A program made the translations under genes and the position numbers. A DNA stretch of 30,324 nt from positions 1 through 30,324 of the IMG/VR virus record IMGVR_UViG_3300025120_000323. One strand, given 5' to 3'. Every line of letters starts with the position of its first letter. Position 1 is the stretch's first letter. The notes under the pieces are model-generated. The model searched no databases and had not been told where the DNA came from. It saw only the letters and a program-made list of their open reading frames with translations. Positions 1 to 6,845 of the stretch are shown piece by piece. This stretch comes from a virus.

Positions 1-53
1 GTTATAACATTTTGATACCAGTTCCAGATCCGCGTTGAGCCTATTGTTACATC

Positions 54-385
54 GTAAGTCATTGATAAATATACAATGTTACAAAATACCCCCCTAATGT
101 TACCTAATGTTACAAAATTTAGGGCCAAAATGTAACATTATATTTTGATGTGTTATCGTATCAGATAGTGAGCAGGTTTACGCAGGTTTGATAGAGTCAA
201 AGTATCAGATTGTATCTATTTATATGTTTTTATTAATACTTACTTATAATGTTACATTTTTAAAATAGTATTTAACTCTCATAGAATTTATTACATTGTT
301 ACAAATTTATTTGGGGGTGGTCGAGCGACCTATTTTTCCATGTGAAATGTAACTTTGTAACATTGTAGATATATCAATGACTTAC
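54..385. repeat. 32-bp inverted repeat (arms 54-85 and 354-385)
   Basis: The left arm at 54-85 (starts GTAAGTCATTG, ends GTTACAAA) is the reverse complement of the right arm at 354-385 (starts TTTGTAACATTG, ends AATGACTTAC). I count two mismatches in 32 positions. The arms enclose about 268 bp holding further TGTTACA copies and a small GC palindrome at 319-330. No open reading frame lies inside, so this is unlikely to be an insertion sequence. A replication or regulatory structure is more likely. Confidence 0.75.
319..337 (+). terminator. Possible weak intrinsic terminator
   Basis: The palindrome GGTC-GAGC-GACC is followed by TATTTTT. The stem is short, so termination would be weak. It lies inside the large inverted repeat and could instead be a protein site. 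It might stop transcripts entering from the left before the promoter at 464. Confidence 0.3.
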
Positions 386-402
386 CGACACCAACTACGT
401 AA

Positions 403-423
403 CATTACATTACATTACATTAC
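403..423. repeat. CATTA pentamer microsatellite
   Basis: Four consecutive ATTAC units (404-423) follow a GTAACATTAC context. The array may have grown by slippage from a TGTAACATT element, since it extends directly from one. It sits about 40 bp upstream of the -35 box of the promoter at 464. Confidence 0.7.
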
Positions 424-463
424 AATACACTTCTCCTCACTCCCTGACACGTATACCCACAAC

Positions 464-491
464 TTGACATAAGCCGCCACTCCTGTATAAT
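464..491 (+). promoter_or_regulatory. Consensus sigma-70 promoter
   Basis: A perfect -35 hexamer TTGACA (464-469) and a perfect -10 hexamer TATAAT (486-491) are separated by 16 bp. Transcription would start near 498 and read rightward into the small genes from 597. Such a consensus promoter at the head of a phage operon suggests recognition by unmodified host RNA polymerase, that is, an early promoter. The leader of about 100 nt contains palindromic operator candidates at 532-545 and 558-579. Confidence 0.8.
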
Positions 492-531
492 GGTAATGTA
501 GCTAGGGAATTCGCCCTGTCTACTTTTACAC

Positions 532-545
532 GGTAACTCGTTACC
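532..545. promoter_or_regulatory. Operator-like palindrome GGTAAC-TC-GTTACC
   Basis: Perfect 6-bp inverted arms with a 2-bp centre lie about 35 bp downstream of the predicted transcription start. The half-site GTTAC also forms the core of the TGTTACA heptamers upstream, so one DNA-binding protein might recognise both. The repressor role is inference. Confidence 0.45.
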
Positions 546-557
546 ACAACCCCAAAT

Positions 558-579
558 GTTATAACACGTTATAACAAAC
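558..579. promoter_or_regulatory. Duplicated GTTATAAC operator, copy 1
   Basis: Two GTTATAAC octamers, each a perfect palindrome, are separated by AC, giving a 10-bp centre-to-centre distance, close to one helical turn. AAAC follows. The same 22-bp string recurs exactly at 1983-2004, each time a few bases before a Shine-Dalgarno sequence and a start codon. A single GTTATAAC also sits at 1-8. This suggests a cooperative dimer-binding site controlling two gene heads. Confidence 0.6.
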
Positions 580-596
580 TAACAAGGAATACAGAC

Positions 597-773
597 ATGA
601 CTAGTGAATGGAAAACCTTTGCAGTAGAACGAGAGCGAGAGATCGCTATGGAAAAAGAAACAGTCCCCTATGGGTATCACAATCTGAGGGACGAGCATAA
701 CACGATGTTTGTTCAAGACCTAGACTCTGAACTCAAACGCTACTGGAACGCAACACAGAGGACAAAGCGATGA
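597..773 (+). CDS. Small hypothetical early protein, 58 aa
   Basis: First reading frame after the promoter. It starts at an ATG with AAGGA 7-8 bases upstream, and its stop overlaps the next start as ATGA. The product is hydrophilic and charged, with a glutamate/arginine-rich stretch (residues about 10-20) and a basic C-terminus ending TKR. It has no membrane segment or recognisable motif. Its place at the head of the early operon, right behind the GTTATAAC operator, is typical of phage host-takeover or regulatory peptides, but no function can be assigned. Confidence 0.6.
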   Translation: MTSEWKTFAVEREREIAMEKETVPYGYHNLRDEHNTMFVQDLDSELKRYWNATQRTKR

Positions 774-949
774 GAAGCATAAGAGAGTGGGACAGACGCG
801 CCAAGCTAAAGCACGAGTATGAGAAACGCAGACTAGCATCTCGGTATGCGCTCAAGCAAGTGTGCATAGAGTTGGTTGTTATCACGCTATGCGCTACTGG
901 CATAGTAGCTATAATTTATCTAATGGGACAATCAGGAGTACTACAATGA
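770..949 (+). CDS. Small single-pass membrane protein, 59 aa
   Basis: Starts at the ATG of the ATGA junction with the preceding gene and ends in another ATGA junction with the next, so it looks translationally coupled on both sides. The first 33 residues are strongly basic and charged (MRSIREWDRRAKLKHEYEKR and on). They are followed by a hydrophobic segment of about 20 residues (roughly 36-55, core VVITLCATGIVAIIYLMG) and a short polar tail. The positive-inside rule predicts a cytoplasmic N-terminus. I do not recognise the family. A small inner-membrane early protein of unknown role is the best description. Confidence 0.6.
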   Translation: MRSIREWDRRAKLKHEYEKRRLASRYALKQVCIELVVITLCATGIVAIIYLMGQSGVLQ

Positions 950-1839
950 ACGATACAACTGCAACACCTAAAGTCGAAGCACCATCCATCGGTTCTAGCG
1001 CCATGCTAGTAGAGTTACAGGTTAGCCAGTGGACAGGTCGCAAGAAGGACAAGACAGCATCAGTCGAAGTGACTGATCAAAACTGGGCAGAGAAAGGTAC
1101 GGCATCAGTCAATAAGAAGTTACTAGGTAACTGTGACGAGCTGACCGCCATACACAAATTCACCGCCAACTCACGCAACATACACTACAAGTCCACCATG
1201 CCGTGGAGTGATACAGGTATGCGGCTACTACCGACAGCGCAGTATTTCAAATACCACCAACAGATGACTGAGTTACAAAACGAGTTCGAGCGTATGGCAC
1301 AGTCATTCATCAGCAACTATGATTGGGAGATCAGCAGGGCACAGGCACGGCTAGGTAATCTGTTTGTACGTGATGACTACCCTACTACGGACTCTATCTC
1401 TCGCAAGTTTGCATTCAACATATCTTACATACCATTGCCAGATGCAGGTGACTTTCGTGTGGATGTGGGCAACGACCAGAAGCAAGTACTCGAAGATCAT
1501 TACAACGAGTATTACAACAGGCAACTGCACTCTGCTATGAATGATGTGTGGCAACGCACCTACAAGGTGTTGAGTAATATGTCTGAGCGTCTGGACTATG
1601 AGCAGGGAGAGAAGAAGATCTTTCGTGACACTCTTGTTGACAATGTTACTGACATGGTAGAACTACTTAACGTGTGCAATGTGACAGGTGACAGCCAGAT
1701 GTCGGCGATGTCTATGAAGCTAGAGGATACGCTACGTGGCATTACCCCTGACGCATTACGTGAGGACTCATACCTCCGTGCCGAAACCAAACGTGCGGTG
1801 GACAAAGTTATTGCAACACTACCATCGTTGGATATGTAA
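946..1839 (+). CDS. DUF3150-like protein, 297 aa
   Basis: The start is set at the ATG of the ATGA junction, with AGGAG seven bases upstream. An in-frame upstream extension would overlap the membrane-protein gene. The N-terminal third contains VSQWTGRKKDK (about residues 29-39), then a KKLLG stretch, a PW-D-G-RLLP segment and LGNLF-DYP. This pattern matches what I recall of DUF3150, a family found beside MoxR-type ATPases and VWA proteins in phages and plasmids. The middle and C-terminal parts look helical. The gene directly precedes a MoxR-like ATPase and a metallopeptidase-VWA gene, which supports a three-part complex. The biochemical role is unknown and the family call is from memory. Confidence 0.6.
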   Translation: MNDTTATPKVEAPSIGSSAMLVELQVSQWTGRKKDKTASVEVTDQNWAEKGTASVNKKLLGNCDELTAIHKFTANSRNIHYKSTMPWSDTGMRLLPTAQYFKYHQQMTELQNEFERMAQSFISNYDWEISRAQARLGNLFVRDDYPTTDSISRKFAFNISYIPLPDAGDFRVDVGNDQKQVLEDHYNEYYNRQLHSAMNDVWQRTYKVLSNMSERLDYEQGEKKIFRDTLVDNVTDMVELLNVCNVTGDSQMSAMSMKLEDTLRGITPDALREDSYLRAETKRAVDKVIATLPSLDM

Positions 1840-1840
1840 G

Positions 1841-1999
1841 GTGAGTATCAACGGACAAGCGGTGCTACGTGTGCGCAACTACAAGCGCACCAAGCACTAC
1901 AAAGAAATGCGGATACCGAAGGGTCGGACCCCTCGTGTAGCGTATTACCAAGTCGTGACTCGCAAGGGTCGCATACTAGAAAGTTATAACACGTTATAA
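1841..1999 (+). CDS. Small basic protein, 52 aa (GTG start)
   Basis: A GTG start two bases after the preceding stop opens a 52-codon frame rich in Arg, Lys and Tyr (VRNYKRTKHYKEMR, then PKGRTPRVAYYQVVTRKGRI). It has no acidic patches, and could bind nucleic acid. Its last codons and TAA stop lie inside the second GTTATAAC operator, so the 3' end is constrained by that element. No good Shine-Dalgarno sequence precedes the GTG; coupling to the upstream gene would be needed. I do not recognise a family, and it may not be a real gene. Confidence 0.45.
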   Translation: MSINGQAVLRVRNYKRTKHYKEMRIPKGRTPRVAYYQVVTRKGRILESYNTL

Positions 2000-2004
2000 C
2001 AAAC
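1983..2004. promoter_or_regulatory. Duplicated GTTATAAC operator, copy 2
   Basis: Exact 22-bp copy of the element at 558-579: GTTATAAC-AC-GTTATAAC followed by AAAC. It is placed 16 bp before the ATG of the AAA+ ATPase gene and overlaps the Shine-Dalgarno approach. Because it lies inside an operon, it may bind a regulator acting as roadblock, or act at RNA level, rather than as a classic promoter operator. I see no -10/-35 pair just upstream. Confidence 0.6.
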
Positions 2005-2020
2005 CATAAGGAATGTAACT

Positions 2021-3100
2021 ATGAACGCAAATAAAATGTACGAAATGAACCTTAGTCAGATATCTAAAGCTATTGCCGCAGTCGGACATCTACGCACAGT
2101 ATATGTAGAGGGTCACATGGGTAACGGTAAGACATCACTACTAGATATGTTATCTAAGATGTTACCTGACCACATACCCTGTTACTTCAACTGTGTTACC
2201 AAAGATCTGGGTGACTTGAGTATACCATCACTCAACACCACCGAGGGGTACGTCACATACTTACCCAATGAAGAGTTTGGTATCCATCACGGCAAACCCC
2301 TGATCATCATGTTTGATGAGTGGCCAAAAGCTAATCAGTCAGTCAAGAACGGTACGCTTGTTACTATGCTAGAGCGCACAGTAGGTACAAAGAAGTTACC
2401 AGAAGGTAGTATCGTATTTGCTACAGGTAATCTAGGTGCAGAGGGTGTTGGCGATACTACACCACCTCACGCACGTAATCGTATGATTATGCTACGCGCA
2501 CGTAAGTCTACCAGTGAGGAGTTGATTGAGCATGGTATCAATAAAGGGTGGGAGCCTAGTGTATTGGGATTCATACGTGAGTTCCCTCAGATACTACAGG
2601 GGTTCGAGGATGTCAGAGACCCGAACGACAATCACTACATCAACCATCCCAAAGCACAGCGTATATCTTTTGTCACACCAAGATCATTGGAAGCTTGTAG
2701 TGACATACTCAAGCAACGGCATATGTTCGATGATCACAGTCTAACAGCTTTACTCATGGGTACTATCGGTGATCGTGGCGCTATGGACTTGGTGGCATTC
2801 GTCAAGTTGGCTGACCAACTACCATCATGGGAATCTATCAAGCAAGACCCAACCAACGCCAAAGTACCTGACTCCGCCTCGGCAGTATGTATGGTGGTGT
2901 ATCGCGCACTAGGTAACATGACTAGAGAAACAATCACACCATTCATGCAGTACCTACCCCGACTGAGTAAGGAGGCACAGGGTATGTTTGCCAATGGTGT
3001 ACGTGCTAATACCTACGCGCATCGGTCACTGGTGATGAGTAACAAACTGTTCACCGCATGGGCTATGCAAAACAACTACATGTTTTCTGCTGACAAGTAA
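2021..3100 (+). CDS. MoxR/CobS-like AAA+ ATPase, 359 aa
   Basis: ATP-dependent remodelling ATPase. Walker A is GHMGNGKT (residues 31-38), Walker B IIMFDE (95-100) and sensor 1 FATGN (133-137). An arginine-containing PPHARNRM (148-155) fits the arginine-finger region. The layout matches MoxR-type AAA+ proteins, including those named CobS in marine myophages. These usually work with a VWA-domain partner to remodel or load a target complex. The partner is evidently the next gene, 11 bp downstream, with the DUF3150-like protein as third member. AAGGA lies eight bases before the ATG. The C-terminal half (170-359) is probably the helical lid plus family-specific helices. The target is unknown. A role in cobalt chelation is unlikely, since no other cobalamin gene is visible. 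Confidence 0.85.
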   Translation: MNANKMYEMNLSQISKAIAAVGHLRTVYVEGHMGNGKTSLLDMLSKMLPDHIPCYFNCVTKDLGDLSIPSLNTTEGYVTYLPNEEFGIHHGKPLIIMFDEWPKANQSVKNGTLVTMLERTVGTKKLPEGSIVFATGNLGAEGVGDTTPPHARNRMIMLRARKSTSEELIEHGINKGWEPSVLGFIREFPQILQGFEDVRDPNDNHYINHPKAQRISFVTPRSLEACSDILKQRHMFDDHSLTALLMGTIGDRGAMDLVAFVKLADQLPSWESIKQDPTNAKVPDSASAVCMVVYRALGNMTRETITPFMQYLPRLSKEAQGMFANGVRANTYAHRSLVMSNKLFTAWAMQNNYMFSADK

Positions 3101-3111
3101 GGAGAGTAACA

Positions 3112-4431
3112 ATGCTTAAACTTAATGGGAATCTGACTGAGGAGCAACGCCTAGAGAAAGCGGTGGTTGCTATTATCAGCGAACCTAAGTACACAGCACT
3201 GGCAGGGGTATTGATGATCGGTGACAAGGTTATTGATGAGAGTATACCTACCGCGTGTACCAATGGACGTGATGAGAAGTATGGACGTGAGTTTGTCAAG
3301 GGTATCAATGATGCTGAGTTACGTGGTGTGGTTATCCACGAGAACAAGCACAAGATATACCGACATCTTACTACGTGGAAACACCTATGGGACATTGACC
3401 CCAAGCTTGCAAATATGTCTATGGACTACGTTATTAATCTTGAGGTGATTGACGAGAATCCACCCAACAAGAGTGGCGTACGCTTTGCCGTACTGCCTGA
3501 GGGTGGGCTAGTCGATGAGCAGTACCGAGGTATGGATACAGCTCAAGTGTTCAAGATGCTACGCAAGAAGAAAGAAGAAGGTGGCGGTGGTGATGGCGAT
3601 GAAGAGAGTGAGGGTAGCAAAGATGGTGACGGTAAAGGTAAGTCACCCGGGAGAAGTGGTGGTAGTACTCCACAAGATAACGAGTCAGGAGGTGACACCG
3701 ACAGCGATGTTACAGATACCCACGGTGGTTTTGATGAGCACGATTTCGCAGGTGCGCAAGAACTATCCGCTGATGAACAGCGCGAACTAGCCAGAGACAT
3801 TGACGAGGCCATACGTCAGGGTGCTATGTCAGCAGGTAAGATGGGTGCAAATCAAGCAAGGTCACTCGATGAACTGCTACAACCCCAAGTCGATTGGCGT
3901 GAGGTACTACGTGAGTTTATTCATGCTACGTGTGTAGGTAATGACTACTCTACATACTCTCGACCCAATCGTAGGCTAATGAGTCAGGGTATATACATGC
4001 CAAGCGGTGTCAGTGAGAAGGTCAATGAGTTGGTACTAGCCATTGACACGTCAGGCTCGGTGGGTCAGCACGAGTTGACAGTCATGCTTACTGAGGTCAA
4101 GGGTGTATGTGACACAGTAAAACCCGACAAGGTGCGCCTACTGTATTGGGGTAGCGATGTGGTACGTGACGAAGTGTACGGTACGCACGAACTAGATCAG
4201 CTAATACATTCTACCAAGCCGCGTGGAGGTGGTGGCACTGACGTTACATGCGTTACCGAGTACATGAAGGAGAAGAACATCAATCCGCAAGCGACCATTG
4301 TATTGACAGACGGTTACTTGTTTGGTGGTTGGGGTGATTGGACATGTCCAGTGTTATGGGCAATCCTAGATCACAAAGGGGCTGTGCCAAGCACAGGTAA
4401 AGCAGTACACATAAAATCAGAGGATATGTGA
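3112..4431 (+). CDS. Metallopeptidase-VWA protein (DUF2201 type), 439 aa
   Basis: Two-domain protein. The N-terminal domain carries a zinc-protease motif HENKH (residues 76-80, HExxH), followed by a MDYVIN segment (104-109) whose Asp105 could be a third ligand. This is the layout of the putative metallopeptidase domain of DUF2201 proteins. A low-complexity Gly/Asp/Glu/Lys linker spans about 152-208. The C-terminal VWA-like domain has an intact MIDAS set: DTSGS (312-316), Thr in GGTD (376) and Asp in LTDG (400). AAGGAG precedes the ATG by seven bases. It is probably the effector partner of the upstream AAA+ ATPase. The stop overlaps the next start as TGATG. The peptidase activity is predicted, and the substrate is unknown. 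Confidence 0.8.
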   Translation: MLKLNGNLTEEQRLEKAVVAIISEPKYTALAGVLMIGDKVIDESIPTACTNGRDEKYGREFVKGINDAELRGVVIHENKHKIYRHLTTWKHLWDIDPKLANMSMDYVINLEVIDENPPNKSGVRFAVLPEGGLVDEQYRGMDTAQVFKMLRKKKEEGGGGDGDEESEGSKDGDGKGKSPGRSGGSTPQDNESGGDTDSDVTDTHGGFDEHDFAGAQELSADEQRELARDIDEAIRQGAMSAGKMGANQARSLDELLQPQVDWREVLREFIHATCVGNDYSTYSRPNRRLMSQGIYMPSGVSEKVNELVLAIDTSGSVGQHELTVMLTEVKGVCDTVKPDKVRLLYWGSDVVRDEVYGTHELDQLIHSTKPRGGGGTDVTCVTEYMKEKNINPQATIVLTDGYLFGGWGDWTCPVLWAILDHKGAVPSTGKAVHIKSEDM

Positions 4432-4604
4432 TGGACGATTTTGAGAGTACGTTGAAACGCCGAATGGAGTGGGATACAGCAGTACAGGAAGTGGAGAAAG
4501 CGGTGAGATTTAGACTAGATGCTATGGACTCTAGGTTCTCATACGCTAGTGAAGATGACAAAGAACGCCTAGCGCAAGCGTGGGTACGAATACTACAAGG
4601 GTAA
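4431..4604 (+). CDS. Small acidic hypothetical protein, 57 aa
   Basis: Starts in a TGATG junction with the preceding gene, so it is probably translated by re-initiation. The product is charged and predicted largely helical (MDDFESTLKRRMEW, then VQEVEKAVRFRLDAM). It has no membrane segment, cysteine cluster or known motif. It closes the DUF3150-AAA-VWA cassette and is followed by a clear ribosome site (AAGGAGA) for the next gene. It might be a small accessory subunit of that cassette. No family is recognised. Confidence 0.6.
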   Translation: MDDFESTLKRRMEWDTAVQEVEKAVRFRLDAMDSRFSYASEDDKERLAQAWVRILQG

Positions 4605-4616
4605 GGAGATAAACAA

Positions 4617-5543
4617 ATGGCTATGTATGACGTTAAGTTTAAAAGTTTCAAAGAGATAGAAGCATATTGGCGCGGTGTAAAACCTATACGTGGTAGGAAG
4701 GAGGACGTACGACCTATCGCAGATCGCGCTCGACATTGGGAACGTGTGAATAAGTTATCAAACACTTGCTATTCTATGAGCCTCTCGTTCTGGAATGGTG
4801 AGATTCACAACGTAATCAAGTGGGAACTGGTATCAGGTGTAGAGACAGTGACCATAGCAAATGGCATAGGTGAATGGGCACACACGAGTCACTATTCATT
4901 CTTAGATAGGTTCTTACCGTGGAACGTGTTCTTCAGGAATCGGTCAGGTAAACATTTTATATCTACCAATCAAAATGGTTTGGCAAGAGAGAAATTCCTA
5001 CCCAAAGGCACAGGTAATTGGAAGGCACGTATAGGGTATGAGTATGACGAAAAACAACCCGTGGTAAAACTAACAAGAACCGATACGTCACACGATTGGG
5101 AGTTTACAGGTGATGATCATACCATCCCGCGAGCTAGAGTAGATAAAGAAGCTAAGAAGATACACAAGAAAGCTATCAGCGATTTTTGTGAGTGGACGTG
5201 GAACATGTTGCCCCTGCTAGAAGATAACACCCCCACCAACTGGCAAGAGCGCAGAGATAAATGTTCTGTATTGGGTATAAATGCACAACACACAAGTCAT
5301 CGGGGAACTCACGACAACAAGTTATTCTTGAGTATACTTGCTACCCCAGACGATCCACTGTACGCCGATCTAGCTATCGAGTGTATAGCGCAACTTAAAG
5401 ACACCTCACAACAGGTGTTTGATTATGAAACGCGAACGTGGAACCACAACAAGTTACGTGGTGATGTAAAAACATTTCGTAGAAAGCTCAACACTTGGGT
5501 AAACAAGCAAGGTGGGTTTACTAACATAACAACAGACTATTAG
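4617..5543 (+). CDS. Hypothetical phage protein, 308 aa
   Basis: Well-formed gene: AAGGAGA Shine-Dalgarno, ATG, and tight spacing to both neighbours. The sequence is soluble and rich in aromatic residues (many Trp: YWRG, HWERVN, SFWNGE, EWTWN, TRTWN), with a basic helical C-terminus (KTFRRKLNTWVNK). The N-terminal region repeats the themes W-G-E-I-H-N-V and I-A-N-G-I-G-E-W, suggesting beta structure. I see no nucleotide-binding, metal-binding or membrane motif. It begins a run of four unrecognised genes between the AAA-VWA cassette and the nuclease genes. The function is unknown. Confidence 0.7.
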   Translation: MAMYDVKFKSFKEIEAYWRGVKPIRGRKEDVRPIADRARHWERVNKLSNTCYSMSLSFWNGEIHNVIKWELVSGVETVTIANGIGEWAHTSHYSFLDRFLPWNVFFRNRSGKHFISTNQNGLAREKFLPKGTGNWKARIGYEYDEKQPVVKLTRTDTSHDWEFTGDDHTIPRARVDKEAKKIHKKAISDFCEWTWNMLPLLEDNTPTNWQERRDKCSVLGINAQHTSHRGTHDNKLFLSILATPDDPLYADLAIECIAQLKDTSQQVFDYETRTWNHNKLRGDVKTFRRKLNTWVNKQGGFTNITTDY

Positions 5544-5553
5544 GAGAGTAACT

Positions 5554-5892
5554 ATGGATGAGGCTAAAGCTTTAAGTACTATCGCTAAGTTAAAAGCCAA
5601 CATGACAGAGGAGGCTAGATTGGTAGCTGAGTTGGAGGATGCTATATACCTAAAGAGTATATTCCCCTCTATTGCGTACCCTGCGAGTAAGCACACAGAT
5701 ACAAGGTGGATAGGTTTCGGACCTAGTGGCTTTGAGGCAGTTACTCTGTGTTGGTTTGATGATGCAGAAGGTGTTAGGTATTACTTAACGCTAGAGCAAT
5801 ACAACGACATACCTAACAAAAGAATGAGAGCCGATAAGAGAAGTTATCCGGCGCAGTACAATAAACGAGCAAAAAAGGAGATGTTGCAATGA
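5554..5892 (+). CDS. Hypothetical phage protein, 112 aa
   Basis: Starts at an ATG after the cassette TAGGAGAGTAACT, nearly the same ribosome site as that before the metallopeptidase-VWA gene. The N-terminal 30 residues look like one amphipathic helix (MDEAKALSTIAKLKANMTEE). A probable beta-rich middle (RWIGFGPSGFEAVTLCWFDD) and a basic tail (KRAKKEML) follow. It overlaps the next gene by four bases (ATGA). I know no family for it. The tail could bind nucleic acid. Confidence 0.65.
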   Translation: MDEAKALSTIAKLKANMTEEARLVAELEDAIYLKSIFPSIAYPASKHTDTRWIGFGPSGFEAVTLCWFDDAEGVRYYLTLEQYNDIPNKRMRADKRSYPAQYNKRAKKEMLQ

Positions 5893-6845
5893 GCCATAAG
5901 AACGTGGTACGGGTGAGTGATGTAGGTATTCTAGTTGATGGTAGGGGTATACGTGAGTTTACTGAGGATGAACTGGATCAAGACGGTAACAACCAATACG
6001 TTATTATGTTTATGAAGGAGATACGTAAGATATTTCCTACTATCAAGTTTGCAGGGGATGTTTTTAATCCACGAGATGGTGTGACCTACGCAAAGAATAA
6101 CCTACGTCCCAACAAGATACACATATACACAGATACAGATGAGTGGTGTTGGGGGTGGATAGCCTATGAAGATTACAAAGTAGATAGTGCAGGTGATTGT
6201 ATGTACTGCGTGTACTCACGCAAGATAGAAAACAACAAGTATGACTACAGTAGAATACAACACCACATAGTTATGACGAGTAAACTAGACATAGCGGTAC
6301 GTAATGCTAAAAGGTACCTATCCCCATTTAACTTCAAAGAGATAGTGGACTACTCCAAATCAGGTGTAGTACAAGGTTTAGAAGAGCACGAACGCGCAAT
6401 TAGAAATACTTTGTTTGAGGCAAAGAAACCCTTTCAAGAAGGTCCAAGTATTGGGGGCTTACCTCAACTGTTTACTGAGTTGTTTCACTTAGTTGATTCT
6501 GAGTATAAGTTCTTATCAGAAAAGTTTACTAACCAACTAAGTACTTTGCGTAGTGCCTACGAACATTATGTAGAGCATGACAAAAACCCTGTAAGCTTTT
6601 ACTGTGTACGTATACATGAGCGTAGAGGACACCAACTGTTTGATGTCATACCAACTAAGGATCTCACCGCCAGTTCATGGGGCAACGTAAGTAGGTTGGA
6701 TGGCGATCCTACTACATGCACTGAGGAGACTTTACCTACAGATATTATGGGTAAGTTATCTGTCCTTTCCATCGCCGAAATAGGTGAGTACATACACGAT
6801 GTAGGTTATCGTGAGAGTGAAGGCATATTCTATGTTACACAGTGA
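5889..6845 (+). CDS. Hypothetical phage protein, 318 aa
   Basis: Coupled to the previous gene by an ATGA overlap, with AAGGAG 8-9 bases upstream. Soluble and mixed alpha/beta in appearance: an acidic N-terminal part (FTEDELDQDGNN), a Tyr/Trp/Cys-rich middle (DEWCWGWIAYEDY, GDCMYCVYSRK), then a long helical stretch (about 140-225). The CMYC pair is too isolated to call a zinc site. No catalytic motif is recognised. Neighbouring unknown genes and shared ribosome-site style suggest they are co-expressed early genes. Confidence 0.65.
   Translation: MSHKNVVRVSDVGILVDGRGIREFTEDELDQDGNNQYVIMFMKEIRKIFPTIKFAGDVFNPRDGVTYAKNNLRPNKIHIYTDTDEWCWGWIAYEDYKVDSAGDCMYCVYSRKIENNKYDYSRIQHHIVMTSKLDIAVRNAKRYLSPFNFKEIVDYSKSGVVQGLEEHERAIRNTLFEAKKPFQEGPSIGGLPQLFTELFHLVDSEYKFLSEKFTNQLSTLRSAYEHYVEHDKNPVSFYCVRIHERRGHQLFDVIPTKDLTASSWGNVSRLDGDPTTCTEETLPTDIMGKLSVLSIAEIGEYIHDVGYRESEGIFYVTQ

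Larger units (their letters stand above)
44..407. repeat. Dispersed TGTTACA/TGTAACA heptamer array
   Basis: Copies of TGTTAC(A) or TGTAAC(A), usually inside AATGTTACA or TGTAACATT, occur near 45, 77, 98, 108, 131, 250, 297, 348, 357 and 399, in both orientations. Two facing copies make perfect 10-bp arms at 105-114 (TAATGTTACA) and 131-140 (TGTAACATTA). The heptamer does not show this density in the coding parts I read. Either an initiator-protein binding array (iterons) or a repressor operator cluster would fit. Confidence 0.6.
1..596. other. Gene-free regulatory or origin-like region
   Basis: No open reading frame of gene quality is seen on either strand. The stretch is AT-rich and dominated by short repeats: about ten copies of TGTTACA or its complement TGTAACA, a 32-bp inverted repeat, a CATTA microsatellite, a GTTATAAC palindrome at the very left edge, and a consensus promoter followed by operator-like palindromes. 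Iteron-like arrays, inverted repeats and AT-richness are typical of phage origins or repressor-operator regions. Which of these it is remains inference. Confidence 0.7.

Noticed and set aside
54-385. Insertion sequence bounded by the 32-bp inverted repeat
   Set aside because: No transposase frame or remnant lies between the arms, and no flanking target duplication is visible.
2021-4431. Cobalt chelatase (CobS/CobT) for cobalamin synthesis
   Set aside because: The ATPase and VWA partners resemble that pair, but the second gene has a HExxH metallopeptidase domain, and no cobalamin gene is present.
4280-4765. 161-codon minus-strand frame across the end of the VWA gene
   Set aside because: Overlaps three well-formed plus-strand genes with good junctions and shows low-complexity Ser/Leu/Arg antisense composition.
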